Shown here in pieces: positions 41,457 to 49,783 of a DNA stretch of 57,607 nucleotides. The stretch spans positions 1-57,607 of the forward strand of contig JAFEGP010000023.1 of assembly GCA_018239815.1 (NCBI GenBank), in the 5' to 3' direction. Positions within the stretch are counted from its first letter, which is position 1. Each line of letters opens with the position of its first letter. The DNA comes from Verrucomicrobiota bacterium (lineage in GTDB: Bacteria > Chlamydiota > Chlamydiia > Chlamydiales > JAAKFR01). The notes under the pieces are model-generated. The model ran no database searches. It was not told where the DNA came from and worked only from the letters and a program-made list of their open reading frames with translations. The position numbers and the translations under genes are program-made.

Positions 41457-41765
41457 ATGTTATATCGATGTAGTGCGATAACGGTATTCTTGGTCTTGAA
41501 TTTGATAATTTGGCCTCTTACTTTATCAGCAGAATCTTATACAGGGATAGAAAAGCACTACTTATCTGCCAGTGACATCGATGTTCAAGATGCAACAATT
41601 TTTGTACATAGAGGAGGGCAAGTTTATGAAATAGACACACTACTTGTTGATCAAGGAGGAGTCTATTATTTGTCTTCTCATTTACGTTGCCCCGAGTGTC
41701 GCAAATCTTTAAATCCTAAAAACACTTGTCACGTTCATTTTGAATCTAGAATTGTTAAATCATAA
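41457..41765 (+). CDS. Small exported cysteine-containing protein
   Basis: This 102-residue protein has a Sec signal peptide (residues 1-24, LVLNLIIWPLTLSA before the cut) and a mature part of about 78 residues. Four cysteines are present: Cys6 in the leader, and Cys78, Cys81 and Cys90 in the mature part (CPECRKS then CHVHF). CxxC followed by CxxxH-like spacing could bind a metal or form a disulphide in the periplasm. I chose the ATG at 41457 because AGGAG is 8 bases upstream; an earlier in-frame GTG/ATG at 41424 would lack a signal-like start. It is 22 bases before the exported FAD oxidoreductase, so the two are probably co-transcribed. The function is unknown. Confidence 0.82.
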   Translation: MLYRCSAITVFLVLNLIIWPLTLSAESYTGIEKHYLSASDIDVQDATIFVHRGGQVYEIDTLLVDQGGVYYLSSHLRCPECRKSLNPKNTCHVHFESRIVKS

Positions 41766-41787
41766 GCCCGTTTAAGGAGAGTAAAAT

Positions 41788-43404
41788 ATGAAATGGATCT
41801 GGAGTGTTCTAATTGTTGCCATAACAATTCAATTAGAGGCGGTCGTCTATAAATATGATGTAGTCATTTACGGGGGGAATGTAGCGGGTATTATGGCTGC
41901 AATACAATGTGCTCATATGGGGAAAAGCGTAGCTTTGATTGAGACCGGAACGCATGTAGGCGGTATGACAAGTGGGGGATTAGGCTTTATTGATGCCACA
42001 GACCCTGAAATAGTAGGAGGCCTAGCCCATAATTTTTTTCAGCGTCTTTGGCAATACTATCAGGATGAGAAAAATTGGGTTTGGGAGCCTCCAAGGTGGA
42101 TTTTAAGTCAAATTGCTAAAAATACAGACCATTCCAATACGGTATGGACGTGTGAGCCTCATGTTGCGGAAACAGTTTTTCTTCAAATGTTAAACGAAGC
42201 TCAAGTCCCAATTTTTTATGAGCAGTTAAATCGAACAGATGGAGTTTATAAAAACGGCACGAACATTGTCAGAGTGGAAATGAAGTCAGGCAACATCTTC
42301 AAGGGCGATATGTATATCGATGCGACCTATGAAGGAGACCTGATGGCCTCATCGGGAGTTTCATATACTTTAGGTCGTGAAGCAAATAGCACATATGGTG
42401 AAGAGAATAATGGCATTAAACCTAATAAATATATGCCATTACGTATAGATCCTTATGTTATTCCAGGGGATCCTTCAAGTGGTTTGTTGCCACGTATTGC
42501 GCCTGACTTAGGCGGGAATGCTGGTGATGCAGATGAGGCCATACAAGCTTATAACTATCGTATGTGTTTAACAAATGAACCTCTTAATATGGTTTCTATT
42601 GCACAGCCGGAAGGTTATGATGAAGCACAGTACGAATTGTTATTCCGAGCGATAGCTAATCTAAAAAGACAGCATTACTTTTTTAAGCTTAGTAGTTTGC
42701 CGAATAGAAAAGTAGATGCTAATCATTCAGGTCCTGTGTCTACAGACTATGTAGGGATGAATTGGGATTATATAGAAGCTGATGATGAAACTCGCCAACG
42801 AATAGCTTATGAACATGAAATGTGGCAGCGAGGCTTGGTGTGGACTTTACAAAATCATCCCCGTATACCCGCTAAGTTTAGAGATCTTTATTCTAAATGG
42901 GGACTAGCAAAAGATGAGTTTGCTGATAATAACAATTGGCCTTATCAATTTTATGTTAGAGAAGGCAGAAGAATGCTTTCGGACTATGTGATTACAGAAA
43001 AATCTGCAACGGGTAAAGAGCCTACTATTACAGATAGCATTGGTCTTGCTTCTTACCACATGGATTCACATGCTGTAAAATACTATGTGGATCCTGTCAG
43101 TCACCTGGTTAAAACTGAGGGAGGCATTTATCAAAAGGTCCCTAAACCTTTCCCTATCAGCTATCGAGCAGTTGTTCCTAAGCAGGATCAATGCACGAAT
43201 CTTCTTGTGCCAGTTTGTCTTTCTGCATCTCATGTTGCATATGGCTCCATTAGGATGGAACCCGTTTTTATGATTCTGGGACAGTCTGCAGCTGCAGCTG
43301 CCTGTCTTGCGTTAGATAAGCAAATTGCTGTGCAACAGGTTGCTTACGAGGAACTCAAAGCAAAGCTTTTGCAAGAAAAACAAGTCTTATATTTTCATAA
43401 ATAG
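41788..43404 (+). CDS. Exported FAD-dependent oxidoreductase (FAD_oxidored family)
   Basis: This 538-residue protein starts with a Sec signal peptide (MKWIWSVLIVAITIQLEA) followed directly by the FAD-binding strand: YDVVIYGGNVAGIMAAIQ (about 22-39), IETGTHVGG, then MTSGGLGFID. This layout is that of the FAD-dependent oxidoreductase family PF12831, which includes proteins annotated as xanthan-lyase-associated. The C-terminal half has SIGLASYHMDSHA and the late CLSASHVAYGSIRMEPVFMILGQSAAAAA, a typical FAD-ring-binding end. The substrate is unknown. AAGGAG precedes the ATG. An exported flavoprotein needs FAD outside the cytoplasm or Tat export, but no twin Arg is seen. It ends just before a bidirectional terminator. 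Confidence 0.88.
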   Translation: MKWIWSVLIVAITIQLEAVVYKYDVVIYGGNVAGIMAAIQCAHMGKSVALIETGTHVGGMTSGGLGFIDATDPEIVGGLAHNFFQRLWQYYQDEKNWVWEPPRWILSQIAKNTDHSNTVWTCEPHVAETVFLQMLNEAQVPIFYEQLNRTDGVYKNGTNIVRVEMKSGNIFKGDMYIDATYEGDLMASSGVSYTLGREANSTYGEENNGIKPNKYMPLRIDPYVIPGDPSSGLLPRIAPDLGGNAGDADEAIQAYNYRMCLTNEPLNMVSIAQPEGYDEAQYELLFRAIANLKRQHYFFKLSSLPNRKVDANHSGPVSTDYVGMNWDYIEADDETRQRIAYEHEMWQRGLVWTLQNHPRIPAKFRDLYSKWGLAKDEFADNNNWPYQFYVREGRRMLSDYVITEKSATGKEPTITDSIGLASYHMDSHAVKYYVDPVSHLVKTEGGIYQKVPKPFPISYRAVVPKQDQCTNLLVPVCLSASHVAYGSIRMEPVFMILGQSAAAAACLALDKQIAVQQVAYEELKAKLLQEKQVLYFHK

Positions 43405-43410
43405 AAAAGC

Positions 43411-43438
43411 CTGAGCAGGTCCGTTAGGACCTGCTCAA
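43411..43438. terminator. Bidirectional intrinsic terminator between convergent genes
   Basis: GAGCAGGTCC at 43413-43422 and GGACCTGCTC at 43427-43436 form a perfect 10-bp GC-rich stem with a GTTA loop. On the minus strand the tail is AGGCTTTTC, and on the plus strand AAGTTTGATT. It lies between the stops of the FAD oxidoreductase (43404) and the GH130-like gene (43445). This is the clearest terminator in the window and should serve both genes. Confidence 0.85.
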
Positions 43439-43444
43439 GTTTGA

Positions 43445-44524
43445 TTATTGTACGCAGATCAAGCTATCTAATAGGCCTGTTTTATCGATTTTAGTGATCC
43501 AGATTTCATGATCTTGACGACCATAGGCCACAAGGAAATGGTCCTTTTCTTCCACAATGCCTCCAGGAAAGACAACAATAAGAGGTTTCCATGTCTTGTA
43601 TTTGGGGCCATTGTAGAAATTTTTCCCTATCACAGGTGCTGGACTTATACGCTTGAGTTCGAAAGGAGGCTGTGCTGCAAACGTATAGGCTCCCATAAAA
43701 TAATGTTGCATTTTCTTCCCTCCAGATTGAACAGATTCTAAGACACAGGAGGAATGAAAGAACGATAGGTATTCTTGGTCATTGATTAAGACAGCAGGTG
43801 TTCCTCCGCGTAGGACTCCCCATCCCCAATTAGCTTTTTTATTCGTAACAGCTATCGTTGAACACACACCAGAGTTTAGCAAGGGATACAAGATTTTATG
43901 TGGTGTAAGACTGTAAGCTAGCATAAGATTATCTTCATAATCAAAAGGGACCCAATTCTTTTCCCATAAGGTTTCTTTTGCTCCATCGAAAGCGGTTAAA
44001 CAGGCTGTATCGCGCACATAAAAGTTACCATTTTCGATAAAAAGCTCTGCTGTGCACATTCTACGTGTATAGTCGATGTACATGCCTTTAACAATGTCAC
44101 TGTAGACAATGAAGATACGATTTCCTACAACAACTAATCTGGGATCTTGTTGTCGGTAGGTGGAATTATAATTGGGGATATTAAGAATTTGAGGGGTGCT
44201 GCATGGGTTAAGATTTTCATCTAACCAAACCAAACCAATGCGGTTAGGTGAGTATTTATCAACGTAATCGTAATCGAAAAAATCTTCACTATGGATTGGA
44301 ATTTCATCGTCATAACGATATTCCTTGCCAGCACGGAAACAGAGAAGAAAGGAACCTTCCCATTTGATAAGGGAAGGATTAAAGGCATAAGGAAAATTAG
44401 GTAAAATAATTTGTTTAGACTGAATGACACAGGGAGTAGGTGTTTCTTCTAAATCAATAATCTGTGCCAAAAGAGGGGAGCTAAAGGCTACACATAACAA
44501 TAATAATTTTTTTAAGTACGGCAT
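43445..44524 (-). CDS. Exported GH130-like five-bladed propeller protein
   Basis: This 359-residue protein has a Sec signal peptide (MPYLKKLLLLCVAFSSPLLA, residues 1-20). The mature part has features of the GH130 or related five-bladed-propeller glycosidase/phosphorylase families: YAFNPSLIKWEGSFLLCFRA near 46-65, RQQDPRLVVVGNRIFIVYSD near 124-143 with Asp127 where GH130 enzymes carry the catalytic Asp, GGTPAVLINDQEYLSFFHS near 245, and VVFPGGIVEEKDHFLVAYG near 318. GH130 enzymes act on beta-mannosides, by phosphorolysis or hydrolysis. The match is by pattern, so a glycan-binding or transferase role is also possible. Its ATG is 2 bases after the upstream pyruvyl-transferase gene, with CGGAG inside that gene. 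Confidence 0.6.
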   Translation of the reverse strand: MPYLKKLLLLCVAFSSPLLAQIIDLEETPTPCVIQSKQIILPNFPYAFNPSLIKWEGSFLLCFRAGKEYRYDDEIPIHSEDFFDYDYVDKYSPNRIGLVWLDENLNPCSTPQILNIPNYNSTYRQQDPRLVVVGNRIFIVYSDIVKGMYIDYTRRMCTAELFIENGNFYVRDTACLTAFDGAKETLWEKNWVPFDYEDNLMLAYSLTPHKILYPLLNSGVCSTIAVTNKKANWGWGVLRGGTPAVLINDQEYLSFFHSSCVLESVQSGGKKMQHYFMGAYTFAAQPPFELKRISPAPVIGKNFYNGPKYKTWKPLIVVFPGGIVEEKDHFLVAYGRQDHEIWITKIDKTGLLDSLICVQ

Positions 44525-44526
44525 GC

Positions 44527-45483
44527 TTATAACTCCGTAGGAAAGTTAATGGTTTTACGCTCGCTCAGAGGCCAATAATCGAAAGGAAATGCTTGATAGA
44601 GTTTTTGTAGGTCACATTTAGCAGGAGGCTCTCCTCCTAATAACAAGGCTTCTTCAACAGAAGTAGCATATTGAAAACTAGGTCGCTGAGTCCCTAAATA
44701 GTAATCAGCATATTTGAATAAAGGTTCATTGAATGTGATCTTTAATAAACGTGCTGGAATACCAAAAGCTTCTGCTACAACAATACCATGCAAGGAACTA
44801 GAAATCACAAAACGACTATTGAGAATTTTGGAAATCACCTGATCCCACGGCTCTAAAGGCGAAATAACATTGGCATAAAGGGAGGGTGGGAACATTTTTA
44901 ATTCTGAATAATGGGGGATAATAACAAAGTCTTGAGTAGGATATTCAGGTTTTTGAAATTCAGGGAAAAAATAGGGAACAAGTAAAGCCGGATCTCCATA
45001 GACTTCAGGGCAATCTATATGGAAATTTTGCATTAAGAAATCACGAGTAAGAGGACCCCTTACGGCTCGAACATCAAGGTGTTGGAAACGGTACCTTTGT
45101 AAAGACGAAACGGATTTGCCATTAATGCCGGACCCCCACACAACATCGTCATCAGAAGCTAGAGCTATGATCGATCCAATAGCTAGGAGTTTTTTCTGTT
45201 CTCTTGGGATTCCATTGCGACTTGTTGCAATAGGAGCGTTTACAATTCTTTCGACGAGTTTGATAGAAAGAAAATCTCCGAAGTTTGTAAAGGAGCTGGC
45301 TTGCCAATAGCATAGAGGCAAGCCGGTCGAAATAAGAAGTGATTTAGGAATTTGCTTTGTTACGCCGCGATGTCTGGGGCTGCTTTTAGTATTAGCAATG
45401 CCCAATTGAGGCCATAATATTAGGATTAGAAAAACTAAGCCATGTGTCCAGTAGCTGGATTTTTTTAAGAAATCTTTCGTCAT
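44527..45483 (-). CDS. Polysaccharide pyruvyl transferase-like protein with N-terminal membrane/export signal
   Basis: This protein (318 residues from the ATG at 45483) resembles polysaccharide pyruvyl transferases (PF04230 type). Family segments are NFGDFLSIKLVERI near 65, DVVWGSGI near 108, VRAVRGPLTRDFL near 132, YGDPALLVPYFFP near 155, and ISSSLHGIVVAEAFGIPA near 218, which is the most diagnostic. Such enzymes add pyruvate ketals from phosphoenolpyruvate to glycans, and normally act in the cytoplasm. This one begins with a hydrophobic stretch (WTHGLVFLILILWPQLGIANT), which looks like a signal peptide or anchor. I chose ATG 45483 because GTAGG lies about 8 bases upstream; another in-frame ATG at 45507 has no ribosome site. 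Confidence 0.75.
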   Translation of the reverse strand: MTKDFLKKSSYWTHGLVFLILILWPQLGIANTKSSPRHRGVTKQIPKSLLISTGLPLCYWQASSFTNFGDFLSIKLVERIVNAPIATSRNGIPREQKKLLAIGSIIALASDDDVVWGSGINGKSVSSLQRYRFQHLDVRAVRGPLTRDFLMQNFHIDCPEVYGDPALLVPYFFPEFQKPEYPTQDFVIIPHYSELKMFPPSLYANVISPLEPWDQVISKILNSRFVISSSLHGIVVAEAFGIPARLLKITFNEPLFKYADYYLGTQRPSFQYATSVEEALLLGGEPPAKCDLQKLYQAFPFDYWPLSERKTINFPTEL

Positions 45484-45656
45484 ACGAATACCTACTTTAC
45501 ATCGCATAGTTAGGAAATTATTAAAAAATTGTCAAGAAATGATTAATACAACCACCAGCCTTTCATAACGAGAGAATTGTGACTTAGGGTAAAATGTATA
45601 GGATTTTTGTTATTAAGATGGAAGAGGTTTAGAAAAAAAACCAATAACTTAGATTG

Positions 45657-46967
45657 CTAAGCAACCATTGTGCGTGGTAAAAAGCGGCTGTCTAAAGGAT
45701 GTTCTTTACGCAAGCGGCGTAAAGCCTCTTGAAGTTGAGAACGTTTTTCAATGTTGTGTTCTATGTCTAAAAGTTTTTCTAGGATTTGGCATGCACGAGA
45801 AAAATTGCCTAAACGCGCTTCACAGCTGCTTAAGATTTCCCATGAAATATTATCTTGCAAAAGCTTAAGGGCGATGTGAGCATAGGCAAGACCCTGCTCT
45901 CCTGTAAGCTGTAAGGATAGGCCAACTCCGAACATCCATGCTAAAGCACGATACCCATGAGGATCAGAGGGGAATTTATGGATGGTAGAAAGATAAATTG
46001 TTTCCGCTTCTTGCCATTTATCTTGGCATTCAAGGCTGTAACCATAATAGCAAAATAGAGTTGCAGAAGCGTGTTGAGTAGGCAATAGCTCATTAAAGTA
46101 GGCTTGAGCCTCAATGTATTTTCGTGTTTTTAAAGCCGTAAGAGCTGCTTGTTTAATAAGTCTACAATCTTTCTTATCCCAAGCATGACTAGATTGATAA
46201 AGCAAAAAAGCTTTGTGATGTTGTCCGCGCTCTTCCATGCAGGCTCCAAGGCCGAGAGTTGCATCGACATCGGCAGGATCTTTTTCTAGTAAGGAACGAA
46301 AGAGTGTTTCCGCAGACTGCAAGTTTCCGAAGCGTCGATAGACATGGGCTAATTGATTTAAGACTCGATGGCTGCGTTCCCCTAATTCTACAGCTCTATT
46401 ATAGAGTTCTAAAGCTTCTGCAAGACGTCCAAGTTTTGCTAATGTTTCTCCACCTAACACCATAAGTTGAGCATTTTGGCTTTTTGCAATACGTTCGGCA
46501 ATCAGTTCCCAACAGGTCTGTGCATGATCAGCTTTTAATAAAGCATCTGCCAAAGACAAAACATCAGAATCCTGTCTTAAAATGGGTGAGCAAATATGAA
46601 AAGATTCTAATGCCTCTGTAGGCTGATCCAGATCTAGCAGAATTTTTCCTTCTTCTAGACGTAAAAGTAATTCCTCGGGAAAAAGTTTGATGGCATAACG
46701 TACGCAATTGAGAGCCTCATCAAATCTACGTAAACCACGCAAAGCTTGAGCGTAATAGAGGTGTGCATTTTGAGCATGCTTAGGATGATGCAGATAGGGT
46801 AAAACATGAGACTTAACTTCTTCCCATTGTTTAAGGGCAACAAGCCTGGAGGCTTCGGATAGAGATTTTTTTGCAGAATATGTCAACGGAGAGCGTCCTT
46901 TCATCCAATGACGAAATGAAGCATATACAATCAAAGAAAGAGTCAAAAGCGTTGCACAAATAAACAC
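45657..46967 (-). CDS. Membrane-anchored TPR protein (CT700-like position)
   Basis: This protein of about 436 residues has an N-terminal membrane helix (FICATLLTLSLIVYASF, residues 2-18) and then TPR repeats to the C-terminus. Recognisable units are LYYAQALRGLRRFDEALNCV, ALELYNRAVELGERSHRVLN, LAHVYRRFGNLQSAETLFRS and LGLGACMEERGQHHKAFLLY. The location next to psd and near secA matches CT700. TPR proteins with such an anchor act as periplasmic or membrane-side scaffolds. The GTG at 46967 has no ribosome site. A better signal, AGAGG then ATG at 46999, lies just upstream but is one base out of frame across a run of eight T, so the true N-terminus may be longer (see the separate entry). Confidence 0.8.
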   Translation of the reverse strand: MFICATLLTLSLIVYASFRHWMKGRSPLTYSAKKSLSEASRLVALKQWEEVKSHVLPYLHHPKHAQNAHLYYAQALRGLRRFDEALNCVRYAIKLFPEELLLRLEEGKILLDLDQPTEALESFHICSPILRQDSDVLSLADALLKADHAQTCWELIAERIAKSQNAQLMVLGGETLAKLGRLAEALELYNRAVELGERSHRVLNQLAHVYRRFGNLQSAETLFRSLLEKDPADVDATLGLGACMEERGQHHKAFLLYQSSHAWDKKDCRLIKQAALTALKTRKYIEAQAYFNELLPTQHASATLFCYYGYSLECQDKWQEAETIYLSTIHKFPSDPHGYRALAWMFGVGLSLQLTGEQGLAYAHIALKLLQDNISWEILSSCEARLGNFSRACQILEKLLDIEHNIEKRSQLQEALRRLRKEHPLDSRFLPRTMVA

Positions 46968-47015
46968 AAAAAAAACTCAACTATTTTGCCTTCGTCCATA
47001 ACAAAATTACCTCTA
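46964..47015 (-). other. Poly-T tract separating a good start signal from the TPR frame
   Basis: On the minus strand TAGAGG is followed by ATG at 46999-46997, then codons for MDEGKIVEF, then a run of eight T at 46975-46968. In this frame the reading closes after about 18 codons. One extra T would join it to the TPR protein and give an N-terminus of MDEGKIVEFFFVFICATLL, which looks like a natural start plus membrane helix. This may be slippage-controlled expression, a phase-variable tract or a sequence error. Confidence 0.6.
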
Positions 47016-47027
47016 ACGAAACAACGA

Positions 47028-47921
47028 TTATTTTATGTTTCCAAGAGGTTGTCCTATAAGACAAAGAGTTTCAATGTGTTGGGAAGAGTTTTTAATAAGG
47101 TCGTGAGAAAAGGCAACGCTCTGTTTTTCAAAAAGTAAGATCAAAGTAGACCCTCCAAAAGAGAAAAATCCCTTTTCAGCACCCTTTTTATAATTGCTAT
47201 AGGGGGTAAAAGTTTGATGGATAGAGCCGACATTTGTCGCGCCCACCTCACAAAATAAAATATCGCCATGATGAGATGATTGCAAAAGCGTTAACACACG
47301 CTTGTTTTCTGCTAGACGGTAAATATGATGCCGCAGAGCTAAAGGACTTACAGAGTGTAACCACCCATTAATCAAAACTGGAGAGTGGGGGCGACAATCA
47401 CAAGGGAAATGAAACCGATGGTAGTCAGTGGGGCAAAGCCTAGCAATTAGAAGGCTTCCTTGGCGATATTTAGCAGCTAAATCTTTATTGTCTAAAAATT
47501 TATCAAGGTGGAATTTGTCTCCTTTTACAAGAAAGCCATCGGCTTCTTCCATGTTAGGATAAAGTAAATAACGGCCATCAGCAGGTATAACCAAAGAATC
47601 TGCAGATAAGGGCCTAGCTTCAGGTTTCAGCTTGCGAATGAAAAAATCGTTAAAGGAAGCGAATTGGTCGATTGATAGTTGAGCTTCCTCAATAGGAACG
47701 TGATACCGCTGGATAAAGGGCAGAATCTTTTTTTTGGAGGATTTGGCACGTTGCAAAAAGCCTACAAATTTAGAAAGGCAGCTAAGTCTAGCTATCCAAT
47801 TTCCCGCCCATCTCCCGATTGGGTTAGTGCCATAGAAGAAACGAAGCCATGCTTCAAAATAGATCTGTTCTTTACAACGCTGCCCGGTTCGACGATCTAT
47901 GTAAAAAATATCTTGCTTCAT
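47028..47921 (-). CDS. psd: Phosphatidylserine decarboxylase proenzyme
   Basis: Psd makes phosphatidylethanolamine from phosphatidylserine at the inner membrane. This 297-residue proenzyme has family features FASFNDFFIRKLKPEARPL near 86-104, DYHRFHFPCDCRP near 166-178 (His of the charge-relay), and the self-cleavage site FFSFGGSTLILLFEK near 248, where GGS(T) yields the pyruvoyl group from Ser. The usual motif is LGST, and GGST is an accepted variant. The ATG overlaps the stop of the upstream small exported protein gene (ATGA). It follows the normal chlamydial order with the TPR gene and mnmE. Confidence 0.95.
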   Translation of the reverse strand: MKQDIFYIDRRTGQRCKEQIYFEAWLRFFYGTNPIGRWAGNWIARLSCLSKFVGFLQRAKSSKKKILPFIQRYHVPIEEAQLSIDQFASFNDFFIRKLKPEARPLSADSLVIPADGRYLLYPNMEEADGFLVKGDKFHLDKFLDNKDLAAKYRQGSLLIARLCPTDYHRFHFPCDCRPHSPVLINGWLHSVSPLALRHHIYRLAENKRVLTLLQSSHHGDILFCEVGATNVGSIHQTFTPYSNYKKGAEKGFFSFGGSTLILLFEKQSVAFSHDLIKNSSQHIETLCLIGQPLGNIK

Positions 47922-48250
47922 GGGCGCATGCGGTGTTGTTGTCCTACATCATTAAAAAATGCTATTTCTTCTATAAAATCAGCTGTAAATAAATGCGTCA
48001 AATGAGCAGCAACAATGTGAGCATGTAACTGCATAGAAACTCTTACAAGTTGTGCTCCCAGGCGTGCATCATCAGGCTTTTCCATAAATGTTTTTTTAAT
48101 CTGTTGAAATTGCTTGAGTAGAACAAGCGTTTGTTGCTGTTTTTCCAATTGATTTTGAGTTGTAGCAATAAGAGTTTCTAAATTGGTAATCTCATCAGCA
48201 AACACAGATCCCAAACATAAAGCAAAAACAAGAAATAATTTTTTATGCAT
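47918..48250 (-). CDS. Small exported coiled-coil protein
   Basis: This 110-residue protein has a Sec signal peptide (MHKKLFLVFALCLGSVFA, residues 1-18). A helix follows that could form a coiled coil (residues 20-55, TNLETLIATTQNQLEKQQQT and on), and then a His-containing helix (MQLHAHIVAAHLTHLF). No lipobox is present. It is encoded directly upstream of psd with a 4-base overlap, so translation is coupled. The function is unknown. A periplasmic role, possibly at the envelope where psd works, is inference. Confidence 0.8.
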   Translation of the reverse strand: MHKKLFLVFALCLGSVFADEITNLETLIATTQNQLEKQQQTLVLLKQFQQIKKTFMEKPDDARLGAQLVRVSMQLHAHIVAAHLTHLFTADFIEEIAFFNDVGQQHRMRP

Positions 48251-48385
48251 AGCAAGTAATTTGGCAGTCTAATCGATAACTTATTTTTTAACAAACTTAA
48301 GTCGGTCAAAAAAATTAAAAGGCAAAATCTGTATCTAAGAAAATCTTTTTTAAGGCCTGATGTTATTAATGATAAAATTTTTACA

Positions 48386-48414
48386 TTCTTGGTTTTTATT
48401 TACTTTGATATAAT
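48386..48414 (+). promoter_or_regulatory. Candidate promoter for mnmE
   Basis: A perfect TATAAT at 48409-48414 lies 19 bases before the mnmE ATG. The -35 at 17-base spacing (TTCTTG, 48386-48391) is only partly matched. Transcription would start near 48421, leaving a leader of about 13 bases with no Shine-Dalgarno site. Confidence 0.45.
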
Positions 48415-48433
48415 TTTGTGATATTCTGCCTCA

Positions 48434-49783
48434 ATGAGTTCGCTATTTCAAACTCAAGATACGATTGCTGCATTGTCTACAGCACCAGGTGAAGGGGCTA
48501 TTGCTATTGTGCGTTTATCAGGGCAACAAGCTCTGCACATAGCAAGTCAAGTGTTTTCAGGGCCCATTCATGAGTATGCATCTCATACCGTTCATTTGGG
48601 AGCAATTCGCTTTCAGCAACAGCGCATAGATCAAGCATTGGTTCTTGTCATGAGAGCTCCTCGTTCTTATACCGGAGAGGATATCGTGGAGCTTCATTGT
48701 CATGGAGGCATGATAGCTTCTAAGCGTGTCTTGGAAGCCGTTTTGCAATGTGGGGCGCGTTTAGCCCATCCAGGTGAATTTACTTTTCGCGCTTTTATGA
48801 ATGGCAAGTTGGATCTAAGCCAAGCTGAGGCTGTGCAAAGTTTAATCGGGGCTAAAAACGCTCAATCTTTACGACATGCCCAGGCTCATTTAGAAGGAGC
48901 TTTATCAAAAAAAATCAGGTCTTTTCAAGATCAATTATTGTATGTAGCCGCTGTGTGTGAAGCTTGGGTGGACTTCCCAGATGAGGGCATTGAATTTACG
49001 TCTAAAGAAGAGCTTTTGCTTTTGCTGCAAAATGTCTACCAACAAATCTGTGCTTTGATTGCTTCTTTTGAGGACGGGAAGAAGCTTTTTCAAGGCATTT
49101 CTTTGGCTATCATAGGAGAGCCTAATGCAGGTAAGTCATCTTTACTTAATGCTTTAGTAGAGGAAGAGCGTGCTATTGTCACGCCTATTCCAGGTACAAC
49201 AAGAGATCTCTTGCATGAGGAATTAACAATAGGTGGCTTGACATTTCGTCTGACAGATACAGCTGGTTTACGAGAAACCGAGGAAAGTGTTGAGCAAGAA
49301 GGGATTCGTCGAGCCTATCGTGCTATGGAACAGGCGGATTGGATTTTAGTAGTTTTGGACTTAACGCGTCCTCTTCCTTCCCTACTTGAGCTTATTCCTA
49401 AAGAAAAAGCAATCTTTGTGCTTAATAAGATAGATCTTATTTCAAAGGTCCCTCAATTTCCTTTTACTCACCATATTGCTGTTTCTGCACGTACAGGTGA
49501 AGGGATAGAAGAACTTAAGAAGTTTTTGTGTTCACATATTTGGAAACATGGAGCGCCTGATCAAGAAGAGTTGATTTTAAGTTCCCATCGCCATAAACAA
49601 ATTCTAGTTCACGCTGCAGATGCTATAGAAAGAGTTCTTAATGGCTTAGAACAAGTGACTTCTCCAGAGTGGTTAGCAGCTGACCTGCGTCTTGCTTTAC
49701 AATCATTAGGTGAAGTGTTGGGACAGGATGTGACAGAAGAAGTACTTGGAAAAATTTTCTCAACATTTTGTATTGGAAAATGA
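48434..49783 (+). CDS. mnmE: tRNA modification GTPase MnmE
   Basis: MnmE, with MnmG, modifies the wobble uridine of certain tRNAs. This 449-residue copy has the usual N-terminal formyl-tetrahydrofolate-binding domain (DTIAALSTAPGEGAIAIVRLSG near 8-29, HPGEFTFRAFMNGKLDLSQAEA near 112), a helical domain with an inserted G domain, and the C-terminal end FCIGK with the catalytic Cys. G-domain motifs: G1 GEPNAGKSSLLNAL near 230, G2 PGTTRD, G3 DTAGLRE, G4 NKID. The length matches the family. The last base of its final codon begins the nth start codon (ATGA overlap), so the pair is coupled. Confidence 0.97.
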   Translation: MSSLFQTQDTIAALSTAPGEGAIAIVRLSGQQALHIASQVFSGPIHEYASHTVHLGAIRFQQQRIDQALVLVMRAPRSYTGEDIVELHCHGGMIASKRVLEAVLQCGARLAHPGEFTFRAFMNGKLDLSQAEAVQSLIGAKNAQSLRHAQAHLEGALSKKIRSFQDQLLYVAAVCEAWVDFPDEGIEFTSKEELLLLLQNVYQQICALIASFEDGKKLFQGISLAIIGEPNAGKSSLLNALVEEERAIVTPIPGTTRDLLHEELTIGGLTFRLTDTAGLRETEESVEQEGIRRAYRAMEQADWILVVLDLTRPLPSLLELIPKEKAIFVLNKIDLISKVPQFPFTHHIAVSARTGEGIEELKKFLCSHIWKHGAPDQEELILSSHRHKQILVHAADAIERVLNGLEQVTSPEWLAADLRLALQSLGEVLGQDVTEEVLGKIFSTFCIGK

